Positions 35,766 through 45,200 of a stretch of 64,000 nt of DNA are shown here, in pieces; the first letter of the stretch is position 1; each line of letters starts with the position of its first letter. Both the position numbers and the translations under genes were made by a program. Location of the stretch: assembly GCA_964658655.1 (NCBI GenBank), contig CAZZZL010000016.1, positions 1 through 64,000 of the forward strand, written 5' to 3'. The notes beneath the pieces are model-generated. The model was not told the DNA's origin. It made no database searches and saw only the letters and a program-made list of their open reading frames with translations. The DNA comes from G963692885 sp964658655 (GTDB lineage: Bacteria > Acidobacteriota > Terriglobia > Terriglobales > Acidobacteriaceae).

Positions 35766-36335
35766 CTAGCGAGCAGTGATGGCAGATTCAATGGCCGTAG
35801 ATACCTGCGGAGAATCTGGCGTTGCGGCAGGCTCAAATCTGGCCACCGGCTTCCCGGACTTATCGAACAGAAACTTGGTGAAGTTCCACTGGATCTCCCC
35901 GCCAATTTGCGGGTTCAGCGACTTGTCTGTGAGAAACGCGTAAAGCGGGGTCTGGTCCGGGCCAGCCACGGATACCTTCGACATCATCGGAAACGAAACG
36001 TTGTAGCGATTGCTGCAGAACTTTTTGATCTCTGCGTTGGTGCCGGGTTCCTGGCTCGCGAAATTATTGGCAGGGATGCCGACGATGACCAATCCGCGGC
36101 CCTCGTATTTCTTGTAGAGAGATTCCAGGCCGGCGTACTGAGGAGTGTAGCCGCACTTGCTGGCGACGTTTACCAGCATCAGCACCTTGCCCTGGTATTG
36201 GCTCAGTCGGACGGGGTGGCCATCAATATTGTCCAATGTAAAGCTGTAGACGCTTTTCTTTGGAGCCGCGGCAAAACAAATTGCAGCGATGACCAGGACA
36301 AACAGGACGGCAATCTTCCGCAAGGCACACCTCAC
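35766..36335 (-). CDS. Exported cysteine-type glutathione peroxidase
   Basis: From GTG 36335 (GGGGAG 5 nt upstream) the 189-residue protein has an N-terminal hydrophobic export segment (KIAVLFVLVIAAICFAAA). A glutathione-peroxidase fold follows: the active-site loop NVASKCGYTPQY with Cys61, FASQEPG with the conserved Gln, and WNFTKFLFDKSG with the Trp/Asn pair of the catalytic tetrad. The codon for residue 61 is TGC, so it is the non-selenium form; these usually use thioredoxin as reductant. It should detoxify lipid or hydrogen peroxide in the periplasm. An ATG at 36431 would add 32 residues before the export segment and is less likely. Confidence 0.88.
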   Translation of the reverse strand: MRCALRKIAVLFVLVIAAICFAAAPKKSVYSFTLDNIDGHPVRLSQYQGKVLMLVNVASKCGYTPQYAGLESLYKKYEGRGLVIVGIPANNFASQEPGTNAEIKKFCSNRYNVSFPMMSKVSVAGPDQTPLYAFLTDKSLNPQIGGEIQWNFTKFLFDKSGKPVARFEPAATPDSPQVSTAIESAITAR

Positions 36336-36588
36336 ATGTGCTCCCCAATATACGCTTACCAGCTCGCTGCGATGGAAGCTGATTTCGACATGAAGGAAAT
36401 TGCCGGCTATCCAGTTTTGGAGAACGGCCATAGTGCTTTGATGAAATGATGCTTGACAATCTCGGACAGCTTTGGCTATGTTCGGGGCGCCAGCCTGGTA
36501 ACGATATCAGCGGCGCCCATGAAAGGGACCGTTGGCAGGCAGATGGCCCTAAGTGATTCGATTTTGTGGCACTTCCACGGAGGCAAAG

Positions 36589-39500
36589 ATGGTTTCGGAA
36601 AAGCAGGTCACTGTTCGTGTAGGAGTCGATCCATCGTTGGCGTATTTGTTGACGCGTAGAGCCGGACCTGTATCGCTTACCTCTACACCGACACCGACTC
36701 GTCTGAAGCCTCGCCGGGATTTCGGCCTGTCGAGGGTACTCGCCCTGCTTGCGCTCATAGTCATGCTTTTGTGCTGTGGTCATCTGCAGGCACAGACGGG
36801 ATCAATGACGGGAACTGTACAGGATCCGTCGGGCGCTGCTATACCCGGGGCACAGATACAGATCGTCAACCAGGCTACTGGAGACGTGACGCGCGATGCC
36901 GTTTCGGATGGTTCTGGCACTTTTCGAGCCCTCAATATACCGGCGGCGACTTACATGATCCGCGTGACTGCGGCGGGTATGGAGAAGCTCGAAAAGACGG
37001 GCGTGGTTCTTGATGAAGAGCAGAGCCTTGGTCTGGGTACACTCCAGTTGACGATCGGGCAGGCGTCTGCGACTGTAACCGTCAATAACGATACGCCGCT
37101 TATCGATACAGCGAGCACGAGCAATTCGGCTGTGATTGATCAAAGGCAGGTCGTGGAACAGCCTTTGAATGGCCGCGACTTTGAGTCCCTGCTGACCACA
37201 TTGCCAGGCGTCGTAACCAATAACAACTCGCAATTCAGGCTGGTCTTTAATCAGACGGATGATTTCTATGTCAATGGCATGCGCGGGACCGCGAATAACT
37301 TCTTTCTGGACGGCATTATCAACACGGACGTCGGCGCAAACGACGGCGAGTATACGAACCTTAGCCTTGATGCGGTCGGTGAGTTTAAAACGCTAACTGG
37401 CAACTTCAATGCTGAATATGGCCGCAGCCCGGGTGTGATGATCCTGGTGAACACAAAAAGTGGCGGCAACCGGTTTCACGGCACGGGTTACGAGTTCAAC
37501 CGCAACACGGACTACAACGCAAACGACTGGTTCAGCAATCACGACGGATCACCGCGGCCGCAGCTGAAATTTAACCAGTTCGGCGGCAATATCGGCGGCT
37601 TTATTCCTATTCCGAAGATCTCGCCGGTAAGCAATAAGAAGGCGTTCTTCTTCTTCAACTACGAAGGCACGCGGGCGACGCGACCGAATGGGAACTCGTA
37701 TTACACGATGCCGCAACCTTCGATGCTGGGCATTGGGACACCTGGAGGCCAGGCGGACCTTTCACCTATTTATCGTGCGGGAAACGCCTGCGATTTTAAT
37801 GGCACATCGGTCTGCACCCCGATTAGAGATACGAACGGCAACCTGGTGAGGAACGGACAGGTATTCGTGCCGGGATCGATCAAGTATGATTCGATCGGCG
37901 AGGTCATGACGGGCACTCCCTACGTCGGAAACATCATCCCTGCCTCGCAGTTTAATAGCCAGTATGCGGCGATGATCAAGTACTTCACGCCCGGCTATAA
38001 AGGCACATTTAACCATCCGACTTACAACAACGGCTTTGGGGACGAGCAGCAGATCAATTTTCAGGACACGTACGCTTTTAAGAAGAACCAATATGTGCTG
38101 CGGGTTGATTACAACTTCGGCCCCAAGGCAAATGCTTTCTTCCGCTACGTCGATGACCGGCAGCAGGAGAGCCAGGGCTTTGGCATCTTCTCCGGCAACA
38201 GCTTCCCGGTTCTGCCTCAGTATCGCAAGAAGCCGGGCAAAAGCTATGGGTGGAGCTTAGTGAATGTTATTTCACCCACACTTACAAATGAGGCGACGGT
38301 TGGCTGGCTGCACCTTGATCAGGTGGTCGATATCGTTCCGGGCACGTCGAAGGCCCTGTATGACAAGAGCACACTCGGCTTCAGCTACACCGATATCTAT
38401 CCTTCAACGAACACGCATGACCTGGCGCCGAATATCAATACCGGTGACTACATTAACATTTCGCCATTTCCTTCCGGCTGGACGTCGACCGGCAACACCG
38501 TGGTCGCGACGGATGATGTGACAAAGATCCTGGGCAACCACGTGATCAAGTTCGGCCTGTTTGCCGACCTGAACGAGAATGGGCAGGAAGGTACATGGCA
38601 GGAGAATCCTTCAATTAACTTCGGTGCAAGCAATCAGAATCCGAGCAACAGCAATTCGGGATTAGCTAACACCCTGCTAGGAAATTACACGACCGTCAGC
38701 CAATCAAATATCTTTGCCTTCGGTCACTTCCATTTCTTCCAGTACGAAGGTTATGTGCAGGATACATGGAAAGCAACGCCGAGACTGACTGTCGATCTCG
38801 GTCTGCGGTATGAGTTTGTCGGACCTACTTATACGACCTCTCCATACCATCAGTATTACTTCGAGCCGAAGTCCTATGTGCCGAGCCAGGCAGTGCAGTA
38901 CAACATAGCGCCAAATATCCCTGGCCAGGTTCCGACACAAGGCAGTATTATCACTGGGTCCGGGAACCCGTACAACGGCATGGTGCGCGAGGGAACCAAT
39001 GGCCTGCCAAAAGGCGGCCTCGACTACCGCTATAACAACTTTGGTCCACGCCTGGGCTTTGCCTATGATGTATTTGGCACCGGGAAGACTGCAGTGCGCG
39101 GCGGCTTTGGTGTCTTCTTCGAACGCTATCAGCAGAACACGTTCAACTTCGGCGGCATCAGCAATCCACCAACGGTTTATACGCCGACCATTTATGGCGG
39201 CAATATCGGTGCGATTTCGCCATCCCTCGCAAACGGGGCGCCCCTTACCCCTTCGGGCGGGATACTTTCATCGGATAGCGCCGGTCAGATTCCGACGACG
39301 TATGGTTACAACCTGAGTCTCCAGCAGGCACTGACTCATCAACTGGTGCTCGACATTGGCTACGTCGGCAATGCGAGCCGTCACGAGATGTATGACCAGG
39401 AACTGGAACAACTGCCGCTCGGCACGACAACGAGCACGAACATTCTTTCCACCGTAAACAATGTGTCGGCAGCTATTCTGCCGTACAAAGGCTATACCTC

Positions 39501-40305
39501 AATCCACTACAACCGCTTCGGCGCGAGCAGTGCCTATAACGCACTGCAGGTAAAAGTAACTCGCCGGTTCAGCAATAATCTGACGTTCACCGGCGACTAT
39601 ACCTGGTCAAAAGCTATCGACCTAGATGACGTCGACTATGACGCAGATGTGTTTCCTGACTATTCGCAATTAAAGAAGTTTTATGCGCCGGCTGGATACG
39701 ATCGCCGCAATGTATTCAACTTCCAATACGTCTATAATCTGCCTGACTTCAAGCGGTACAACAAGATCGTGCAGTTGACGGCGGGCGGCTGGGAATACTC
39801 CGGAACTACACAGTTCTGGGGCGGGACACCATGTCTGGCGGGTAACAGTCCGTCGAGCGACTCGTGCGATTTAAGCTCGAGCGGCAATCTTGGCAATGGA
39901 GGATTCGGTCACATTCGGCCTGACTATATTGGCGGGCAGATCCTGACACCGCACAGTCATAATCAGCCAGCCGGTCAGTTTCCCACGTGGTATAACCCGG
40001 CTGCGTTTGCTTCACCTGCTAACGGAAGCTTTGGTAACTTCCATCGCAATTCTATCTATGGTCCAGGGGTAGATAACTGGAATATGTCTCTGTTCAAGAA
40101 CTTTAACTTCACCGAGTCCGTACGCGTTCAGCTCCGCTTTGAAGGCTACAACGTCTTCAACCATACCCAATGGGGCAATATCAATGTCGGACTGTCTGCG
40201 CCGACGGCTGGGACCTCCTTTCAGAATTACGCGGGCAGTTCTGGCCAGATCACATCCACACGTGATCCGCGCCAGTTGCAGCTTGGTGGGAAAGTCTACT
40301 TCTAA
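36589..40305 (+). CDS. Oar-like TonB-dependent outer-membrane receptor, 1238 aa
   Basis: ATG 36589 follows GGAGG at 5-6 nt. A long N-terminal extension precedes a membrane/signal segment (ALLALIVMLLCCGHLQAQ). Next come the carboxypeptidase-regulatory domain (MTGTVQDPSGAAIPGAQIQI), a plug with the LPLNGRD-like box PLNGRDFESLLTTLPGV and FFLDGI, and NTKSGGNRFHGTGYEFNRN. The Tyr/Asn-rich barrel ends in KVYF. It probably imports a complex polymer or siderophore-like ligand. A strong hairpin terminator follows 20 nt after the stop, and a TPR protein gene lies just beyond, so they form separate units. Confidence 0.92.
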   Translation: MVSEKQVTVRVGVDPSLAYLLTRRAGPVSLTSTPTPTRLKPRRDFGLSRVLALLALIVMLLCCGHLQAQTGSMTGTVQDPSGAAIPGAQIQIVNQATGDVTRDAVSDGSGTFRALNIPAATYMIRVTAAGMEKLEKTGVVLDEEQSLGLGTLQLTIGQASATVTVNNDTPLIDTASTSNSAVIDQRQVVEQPLNGRDFESLLTTLPGVVTNNNSQFRLVFNQTDDFYVNGMRGTANNFFLDGIINTDVGANDGEYTNLSLDAVGEFKTLTGNFNAEYGRSPGVMILVNTKSGGNRFHGTGYEFNRNTDYNANDWFSNHDGSPRPQLKFNQFGGNIGGFIPIPKISPVSNKKAFFFFNYEGTRATRPNGNSYYTMPQPSMLGIGTPGGQADLSPIYRAGNACDFNGTSVCTPIRDTNGNLVRNGQVFVPGSIKYDSIGEVMTGTPYVGNIIPASQFNSQYAAMIKYFTPGYKGTFNHPTYNNGFGDEQQINFQDTYAFKKNQYVLRVDYNFGPKANAFFRYVDDRQQESQGFGIFSGNSFPVLPQYRKKPGKSYGWSLVNVISPTLTNEATVGWLHLDQVVDIVPGTSKALYDKSTLGFSYTDIYPSTNTHDLAPNINTGDYINISPFPSGWTSTGNTVVATDDVTKILGNHVIKFGLFADLNENGQEGTWQENPSINFGASNQNPSNSNSGLANTLLGNYTTVSQSNIFAFGHFHFFQYEGYVQDTWKATPRLTVDLGLRYEFVGPTYTTSPYHQYYFEPKSYVPSQAVQYNIAPNIPGQVPTQGSIITGSGNPYNGMVREGTNGLPKGGLDYRYNNFGPRLGFAYDVFGTGKTAVRGGFGVFFERYQQNTFNFGGISNPPTVYTPTIYGGNIGAISPSLANGAPLTPSGGILSSDSAGQIPTTYGYNLSLQQALTHQLVLDIGYVGNASRHEMYDQELEQLPLGTTTSTNILSTVNNVSAAILPYKGYTSIHYNRFGASSAYNALQVKVTRRFSNNLTFTGDYTWSKAIDLDDVDYDADVFPDYSQLKKFYAPAGYDRRNVFNFQYVYNLPDFKRYNKIVQLTAGGWEYSGTTQFWGGTPCLAGNSPSSDSCDLSSSGNLGNGGFGHIRPDYIGGQILTPHSHNQPAGQFPTWYNPAAFASPANGSFGNFHRNSIYGPGVDNWNMSLFKNFNFTESVRVQLRFEGYNVFNHTQWGNINVGLSAPTAGTSFQNYAGSSGQITSTRDPRQLQLGGKVYF

Positions 40306-40324
40306 ACTGTTAACGCACCTTCAA

Positions 40325-40362
40325 CGGCCGCACTTACTCCTGTGAGTGCGGCCGATTCTTTT
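40325..40362 (+). terminator. Rho-independent terminator after the 1238-aa receptor gene
   Basis: The arms CGGCCGCACT (40325-40334) and AGTGCGGCCG (40345-40354) pair perfectly over 10 bp with a 10-nt loop, followed by ATTCTTTT on the plus strand. This is the clearest terminator in the window. Confidence 0.88.
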
Positions 40363-40413
40363 GTCCCGGACTTTATAATTGCAGGCATCAGATCCTGGCA
40401 GTCTGGAAGTTGC

Positions 40414-41565
40414 ATGAGATATCTCCCGGTCGTCCTGTCGCTGTTTCTGTTCTTTGCTATCGATGGGTTCGCGACGTCTCAGGATCGGGCCAAACAGCTA
40501 TTCGATGCAGCCGTACAATCACTGAATGCGGGCAACTACGCCCAGGCCGAGGATGGTTTTCACGAGGTCCTGCGGATTGATCCGCGGAATGTCAGCGCAC
40601 TCGCCAACCTCGGGATTCTTTACGCAAAAACACATCGCTACAAGGAAGCGGTTGACGCTGACAGGAAGGCGCTCAGCCTCAGCCCGCGGCAACGCGAGCT
40701 TGTCCTGAACCTGGGCCTTGCTTATCTCAAGCAGGATGATTATAAGCAGGCGCTGCCATACTTCCAGCGGCTGCACGAAAGAGACGGGACTGATACGCAG
40801 GCGACGAAGCTGTTGGCCACGTGCATGACTTTCAGTGATCGCTCGCAGGAGGCGATTGATCTGCTGCTGCCGCTTACACAGGCGCAGGAGCCGGACGCAT
40901 CTGCACTCTACCTGCTCGGTGTAACTTATTCACACGCCGGCCAGGCTGAAAAAGCGGAAGAGATCTTTACCCGGCTTTTCGCCGACAGCGCGACCCCGGC
41001 ACAAGGCAATTTCTTACTGGGTAAGGCGTATGCCGAGGCCACGAATTACGGCAAGGCAATCGATGCGTTTCAGGCAACTCTCAAAGCGGAGCCGCACTTT
41101 GCCGGTGCAGAGCGTGAGCTAGGCAAGGCGTATCTTGGCGGAAACGAAAATGCTCCTGCGGAAAGTCACTTGAGGCTGGCCATTCAGGATGATCCGAATG
41201 ATGGCAGTGCGAACTACTATCTCGGTGCGCTGCTGGTGCAGAATGGACGGTTGCAGGAAGGTTTGCCGTACCTGGAGCAGGCCAAATCACTTATGCCGGA
41301 TTCATGGGCGACCTATTTCTACCTGGGAAAGGCAGACGTCCAGCTTGGAAAATTGGCCGCCGCTCTTCCGTTGTTGAAGAAGGCCGCGGAGATGAATCCG
41401 GAAGACTCCGGCGCATTCTACCTGCTGGCGAAGGTATATCGCACGCAGGGCCTTGCAGCGGACGCGGATGCCGCGATGCGGCATGTCATTGCGCTGCACA
41501 CGACTGCACTCGACGCCGAGAAGCGCGCGCTTAAAGATAAAGGCATTGTGACGGAGAAGCAGTAG
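40414..41565 (+). CDS. Secreted or periplasmic TPR-repeat protein
   Basis: From ATG 40414 (GGAAG about 6 nt upstream) the 383-residue protein has a signal peptide (LPVVLSLFLFFAIDGFATSQ). About ten TPR units follow, for example LNAGNYAQAEDGFHEVLRID, then ALANLGILYAKTHRYKEAVD and FYLGKADVQLGKLAAALPLL. It has no catalytic domain. TPR arrays of this kind scaffold envelope complexes or act with TonB receptors; acidobacterial Oar genes often have a TPR gene next to them. The gene converges with the small barrel gene at 41617. Confidence 0.85.
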   Translation: MRYLPVVLSLFLFFAIDGFATSQDRAKQLFDAAVQSLNAGNYAQAEDGFHEVLRIDPRNVSALANLGILYAKTHRYKEAVDADRKALSLSPRQRELVLNLGLAYLKQDDYKQALPYFQRLHERDGTDTQATKLLATCMTFSDRSQEAIDLLLPLTQAQEPDASALYLLGVTYSHAGQAEKAEEIFTRLFADSATPAQGNFLLGKAYAEATNYGKAIDAFQATLKAEPHFAGAERELGKAYLGGNENAPAESHLRLAIQDDPNDGSANYYLGALLVQNGRLQEGLPYLEQAKSLMPDSWATYFYLGKADVQLGKLAAALPLLKKAAEMNPEDSGAFYLLAKVYRTQGLAADADAAMRHVIALHTTALDAEKRALKDKGIVTEKQ

Positions 41566-41616
41566 ATGGCTTTCACAGGCACAGGCGCATGGAGACGGAT
41601 GTCCAAGGTCCGTATC

Positions 41617-42207
41617 CTAAACGTGTACGCGCCGCTTATGCACGCTTGTGGGCAGCCACGCCCGTGGTGTCACGCGGACCCGGATGCTGGAGCTGATTCC
41701 ATAGGGACTGAAGGATCCGAACGGGAACTGCGGCCAGTGCTGGTATTCGAAGTCGATCGCGCGCAGACTGATGTGACTGTTGATAGGGATATCGAGACCG
41801 GCGCCTGGGGCGTAGTCGAGGAATGAACCGTGTGCATAGCCGAAGGGCAGGGTGATTCTGCCCATCCCGGCCAGGAATTTTATATAGGGCTCCATGCGGT
41901 GCCGTTCGAGAATAACCACGCGTACGCCGCCGAGGTAGTTAGATTCGTTCACGTCTTCTGAGGAATGATAGCGAAGAAAGCGCGCCTCTCCCTCGAGACC
42001 AACGCGCCATTCTGGATGCACGTCAGCATAGATCAGGGCGCCGGCGAGGTGCTGTTGACCATAAACCGCCTGGAAACCTGAAAGGCCCGCGCCGACGGCG
42101 ACATAGGCACCTGGTCCAACCGCTGCGGGGACGACCTGTGCTGCGGCGCTCTTCCAGGTATGAACGAGCAGTGTGCATAAAATGAACACTGCGCCAAGGA
42201 GCTTCAC
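41617..42207 (-). CDS. Small outer-membrane beta-barrel protein
   Basis: The 196-residue precursor has a signal peptide (1-24, ending KSAAAQ) and alternating hydrophobic strands typical of an eight-stranded barrel: AYVAVGAGLSGFQAVY, WRVGLEGEARFLRYH, NYLGGVRVVILERH, YIKFLAGMGRITLPFGYAHG, SLRAIDFEYQHWPQFPFGS, ISSSIRVRVTP. It resembles the barrel part of the OmpA-like protein at 8206 but has no OmpA domain. Its ATG overlaps the stop of the giant NHL/Ig gene by 4 nt, so translation is coupled and the pair probably works together at the outer membrane. Confidence 0.82.
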   Translation of the reverse strand: MKLLGAVFILCTLLVHTWKSAAAQVVPAAVGPGAYVAVGAGLSGFQAVYGQQHLAGALIYADVHPEWRVGLEGEARFLRYHSSEDVNESNYLGGVRVVILERHRMEPYIKFLAGMGRITLPFGYAHGSFLDYAPGAGLDIPINSHISLRAIDFEYQHWPQFPFGSFSPYGISSSIRVRVTPRAWLPTSVHKRRVHV

Positions 42208-45200
42208 TGGGTCACGACCAGAGTGATGGTCTGCGTTTCAGTGATCCCTGAACCCTGCGCAGTTCCGACAACCTTAATGGTATAGGTGCCGGGTGCTGTG
42301 CCGTTGGTGTTCAAACCGCCGCAGCCCGATACTCCCACTGCAAAAGCAATTGCCACCGCGAGCATGCACTTCATTCCCAATCTCTGGCGGGCGGCCCTGC
42401 CTTTTTTCCCTGCCAGCAGTCCTAAGAAGAGACCAAAGGGCAGGAAGCAGAGGAATGTATCGCCACCGGGCCGCAGCGGTCGCGTATTGCTTCTGGCTGC
42501 TGCGCCGGTGCCTGCGCCTAGGGGATCACCTGTGTCGACCAGCAGAGATGCCGTGGCAGTTCCATTCGCCGCAAGCTTCAGTTGCGACGGAGTAAAGGTA
42601 CAGGTCCCTTCCTGCGGCAGACCAAGGCAGCCGAGTGCGATGGTGTCGCTGAAGCCTTTCACAGATCCGATGTTGACCTGAAGCATCGTGTGCTGGTGTG
42701 AGACCAGGGTGATCGATTGCGCATTCGCGGACAGCGTGAACTGCGGAGCGGTGCCCGCTGCAATAGTTGTGTTCCCGGATTGCGAAGCTGCGTAGTTTGC
42801 GTCACCGGGATAAGTCGCAACCACCACCGATGTTGGCTGTGAGAACAGCACTGTAATGGTTGCCACACCCGTCGGCGAGATGGCGGCTTGCCCAAGCGTG
42901 ACGGTGCCACTTGTAAAGGTGACGGTGCCTGTGGGCGGCGTTGTTCCCTGGCCGTCGACGACGGCGATCAGGGTGACCTGCTGCGGATTTGTCAGATCGG
43001 TTGCAGAGCCGGCGAGCGTGGTCGCGGTCGGTCGTAGCTGGACTGTCTCCTGGTACGGCGCAGAGGCGCTCGCAAAGTCGGAGCCGTCGCCGGGATAGCT
43101 GGCTGTAATGGTGTGAAAGCCGGCATTCATCCCGGGCAGTTTCAGGATGGCGTTGCTGGTGAAATCGACATTCGCCGTGCCGATAGTGGTGCCAGCGTCG
43201 GCGAAGACCACGCTGCCTGTGGCTGGCGCCGCGCCTGCATTTGTAACCCTGGCGGTCAAGGTGATGCCGCTTAGTGTCTGTGCCGGGTTGCTGCCGGCAC
43301 TCACGGCGACAGCGGTGGTTTGCTTAACGGTGAGCGACAGCGGTGTCGAAGCCGAAGCTTCGGCCTTGCCGTCACCGGGATAATTGGCAACGATTGCGTG
43401 CGCTCCGGGTGCCAGCGTCGAGAGTGTAAGCGAAGCGACACCCGCGGCATTCAACAGGCCGGAACCGATGGGCGCGCCGGCATCAGTAAACGTTACGTTT
43501 CCAGTCGCCGTTCCTCCATCACTCATGACTGTGGCGGTCAGGGTCAGCGGCTGTTTGTAGACTGCTGGATTGGCTGAGGAGGTAATCGTCAGTTGCGTAT
43601 TCGCATTCCTTATGGTCTGAACCAGTTGGGCGGATGAGGTGGAGAAATGCTGGTCGCCTCCATAGCTGACCGTAATGATGTGCGAACCGACAGCAAGTGC
43701 ACTGGAAGTAAGGATCGCGGCGCCGCCGCCGTTCAGCGGGACCGTCACAATCAGAACCCCGTTGTCGTGGAAAGTTGCGATTCCAGAGGCGGCAATTGTG
43801 CCACCAGGGCCTATCTGCGCGGTGAAGGTGACACTCTGACCGCTTGCCGAAGGGTTGTTGTTCGAGTTCAGGGTGACTGTCGCGGCCTGCACCACCAGCA
43901 CGCTCAGGGGAGTAGAGCCAGATGCGCCGTGGTTGGTATCGCCGCTGTACACAACAGTCAGGGAATGTGATCCCAGCGCAAGCCCGGCGGGCGAAAAGCT
44001 TGCGGTGCCATGATTGCCCAGAGCCGAGGTTCCGAGCAGGACAGGTCCGTCGAAGAAGCGCACTGGTCCGCCCGCATTCGGACTCCCACTGCTAACTGTT
44101 GCCGTGAGGGTCAGGGGATTTCCGAGAGTCAGGGGATTGGCACTTGCAGCCAAGGCCGTCGTGGAGAGCGCCTGCCTGATTGTTACAGTGACGGGAGCGG
44201 ACGTTGCTGCGGTGTTGTTGATATCTCCCGCATAGCTCGCGGTCACGGTGTGCGTGCCGATCAGAAGAGTCGCGATCGAGAACGAGTAAGTGGTCGAGCC
44301 GGTGATTGTAGCTGCGCCGATGCGGGTTGCTCCGTCGAGCAGCAGCAGGGTCCCGGTCGGTGCGATGCCCGGCGTCGTTAGATTGGCGACAAAGGTGGCG
44401 GGTGTGCCGGCGTCGATCGCATTGGTCGGTCCACCAAGCGTGAGAACCGGCAGTGCGAGCTGAACAGATAATGCAACAGCAGGGGAGACAGAAGCGGTGT
44501 AGTCGCTGTCCCCGCTGTATACAGCAGTGATGGCGTGCGCGCCACGTGAGAGTGTTGTGATTGCAAAGCTCGCCGTGCCATTGGCACCCAGTCTTACTGA
44601 GCCCAGCTGGGTTGGTCCGTCACGGAAACTGACCTGGCCGGTTGGAATCCCGGTTGCGCTGGTGACAACCACAGTGAAGATAGCCGGCTTGCCCATCAGT
44701 GTCGTCGAAGCAGCTGAGGTCAGGACCGTTTGTGTACTCGTTTCCTGCACGGCCTGGCTGAGTGGCGCCGAGGTACTTGCAGAGTAGTCCGTATCGCCGT
44801 TGAAGCGGACCGTCAGTGCGTGCGAGCCCACAGCAAGCGTGGCAATGGAAAGGATCGCCTGCTCGTTGGCGTCGATCGCCACGGGTCCCGGACCGATCGC
44901 TGTCGCGCCGTCGTAGAAGGTTACGCTGCCCGTGAGGGGACCATACGCTGTCTCCCCCGGTGCGAGTATAACTGCCGCTGTCAGCCGAAGGGTCGCGCCC
45001 GCGCTGAGGGGATTGGCATTGGTGCCGAGCGTCGTGACTGTCGCGATCTGTACAATCGTCTCCGTCAGCGCAGTAGAACTGCTCACGGAATCGTTGGTAT
45101 CGCCGCTATAGACCGCGACCACGCTGTGGGTGCCGGGCGACAGCATGGTGGAGATAGAACAGACACCGTTGGCCCCAAGTGGGTGAGAGCCCAGGATTGC

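Noticed and set aside
36120..36180. Possible selenocysteine in the glutathione peroxidase
   Set aside because: The active-site codon is TGC, an ordinary cysteine; no SECIS element is needed.
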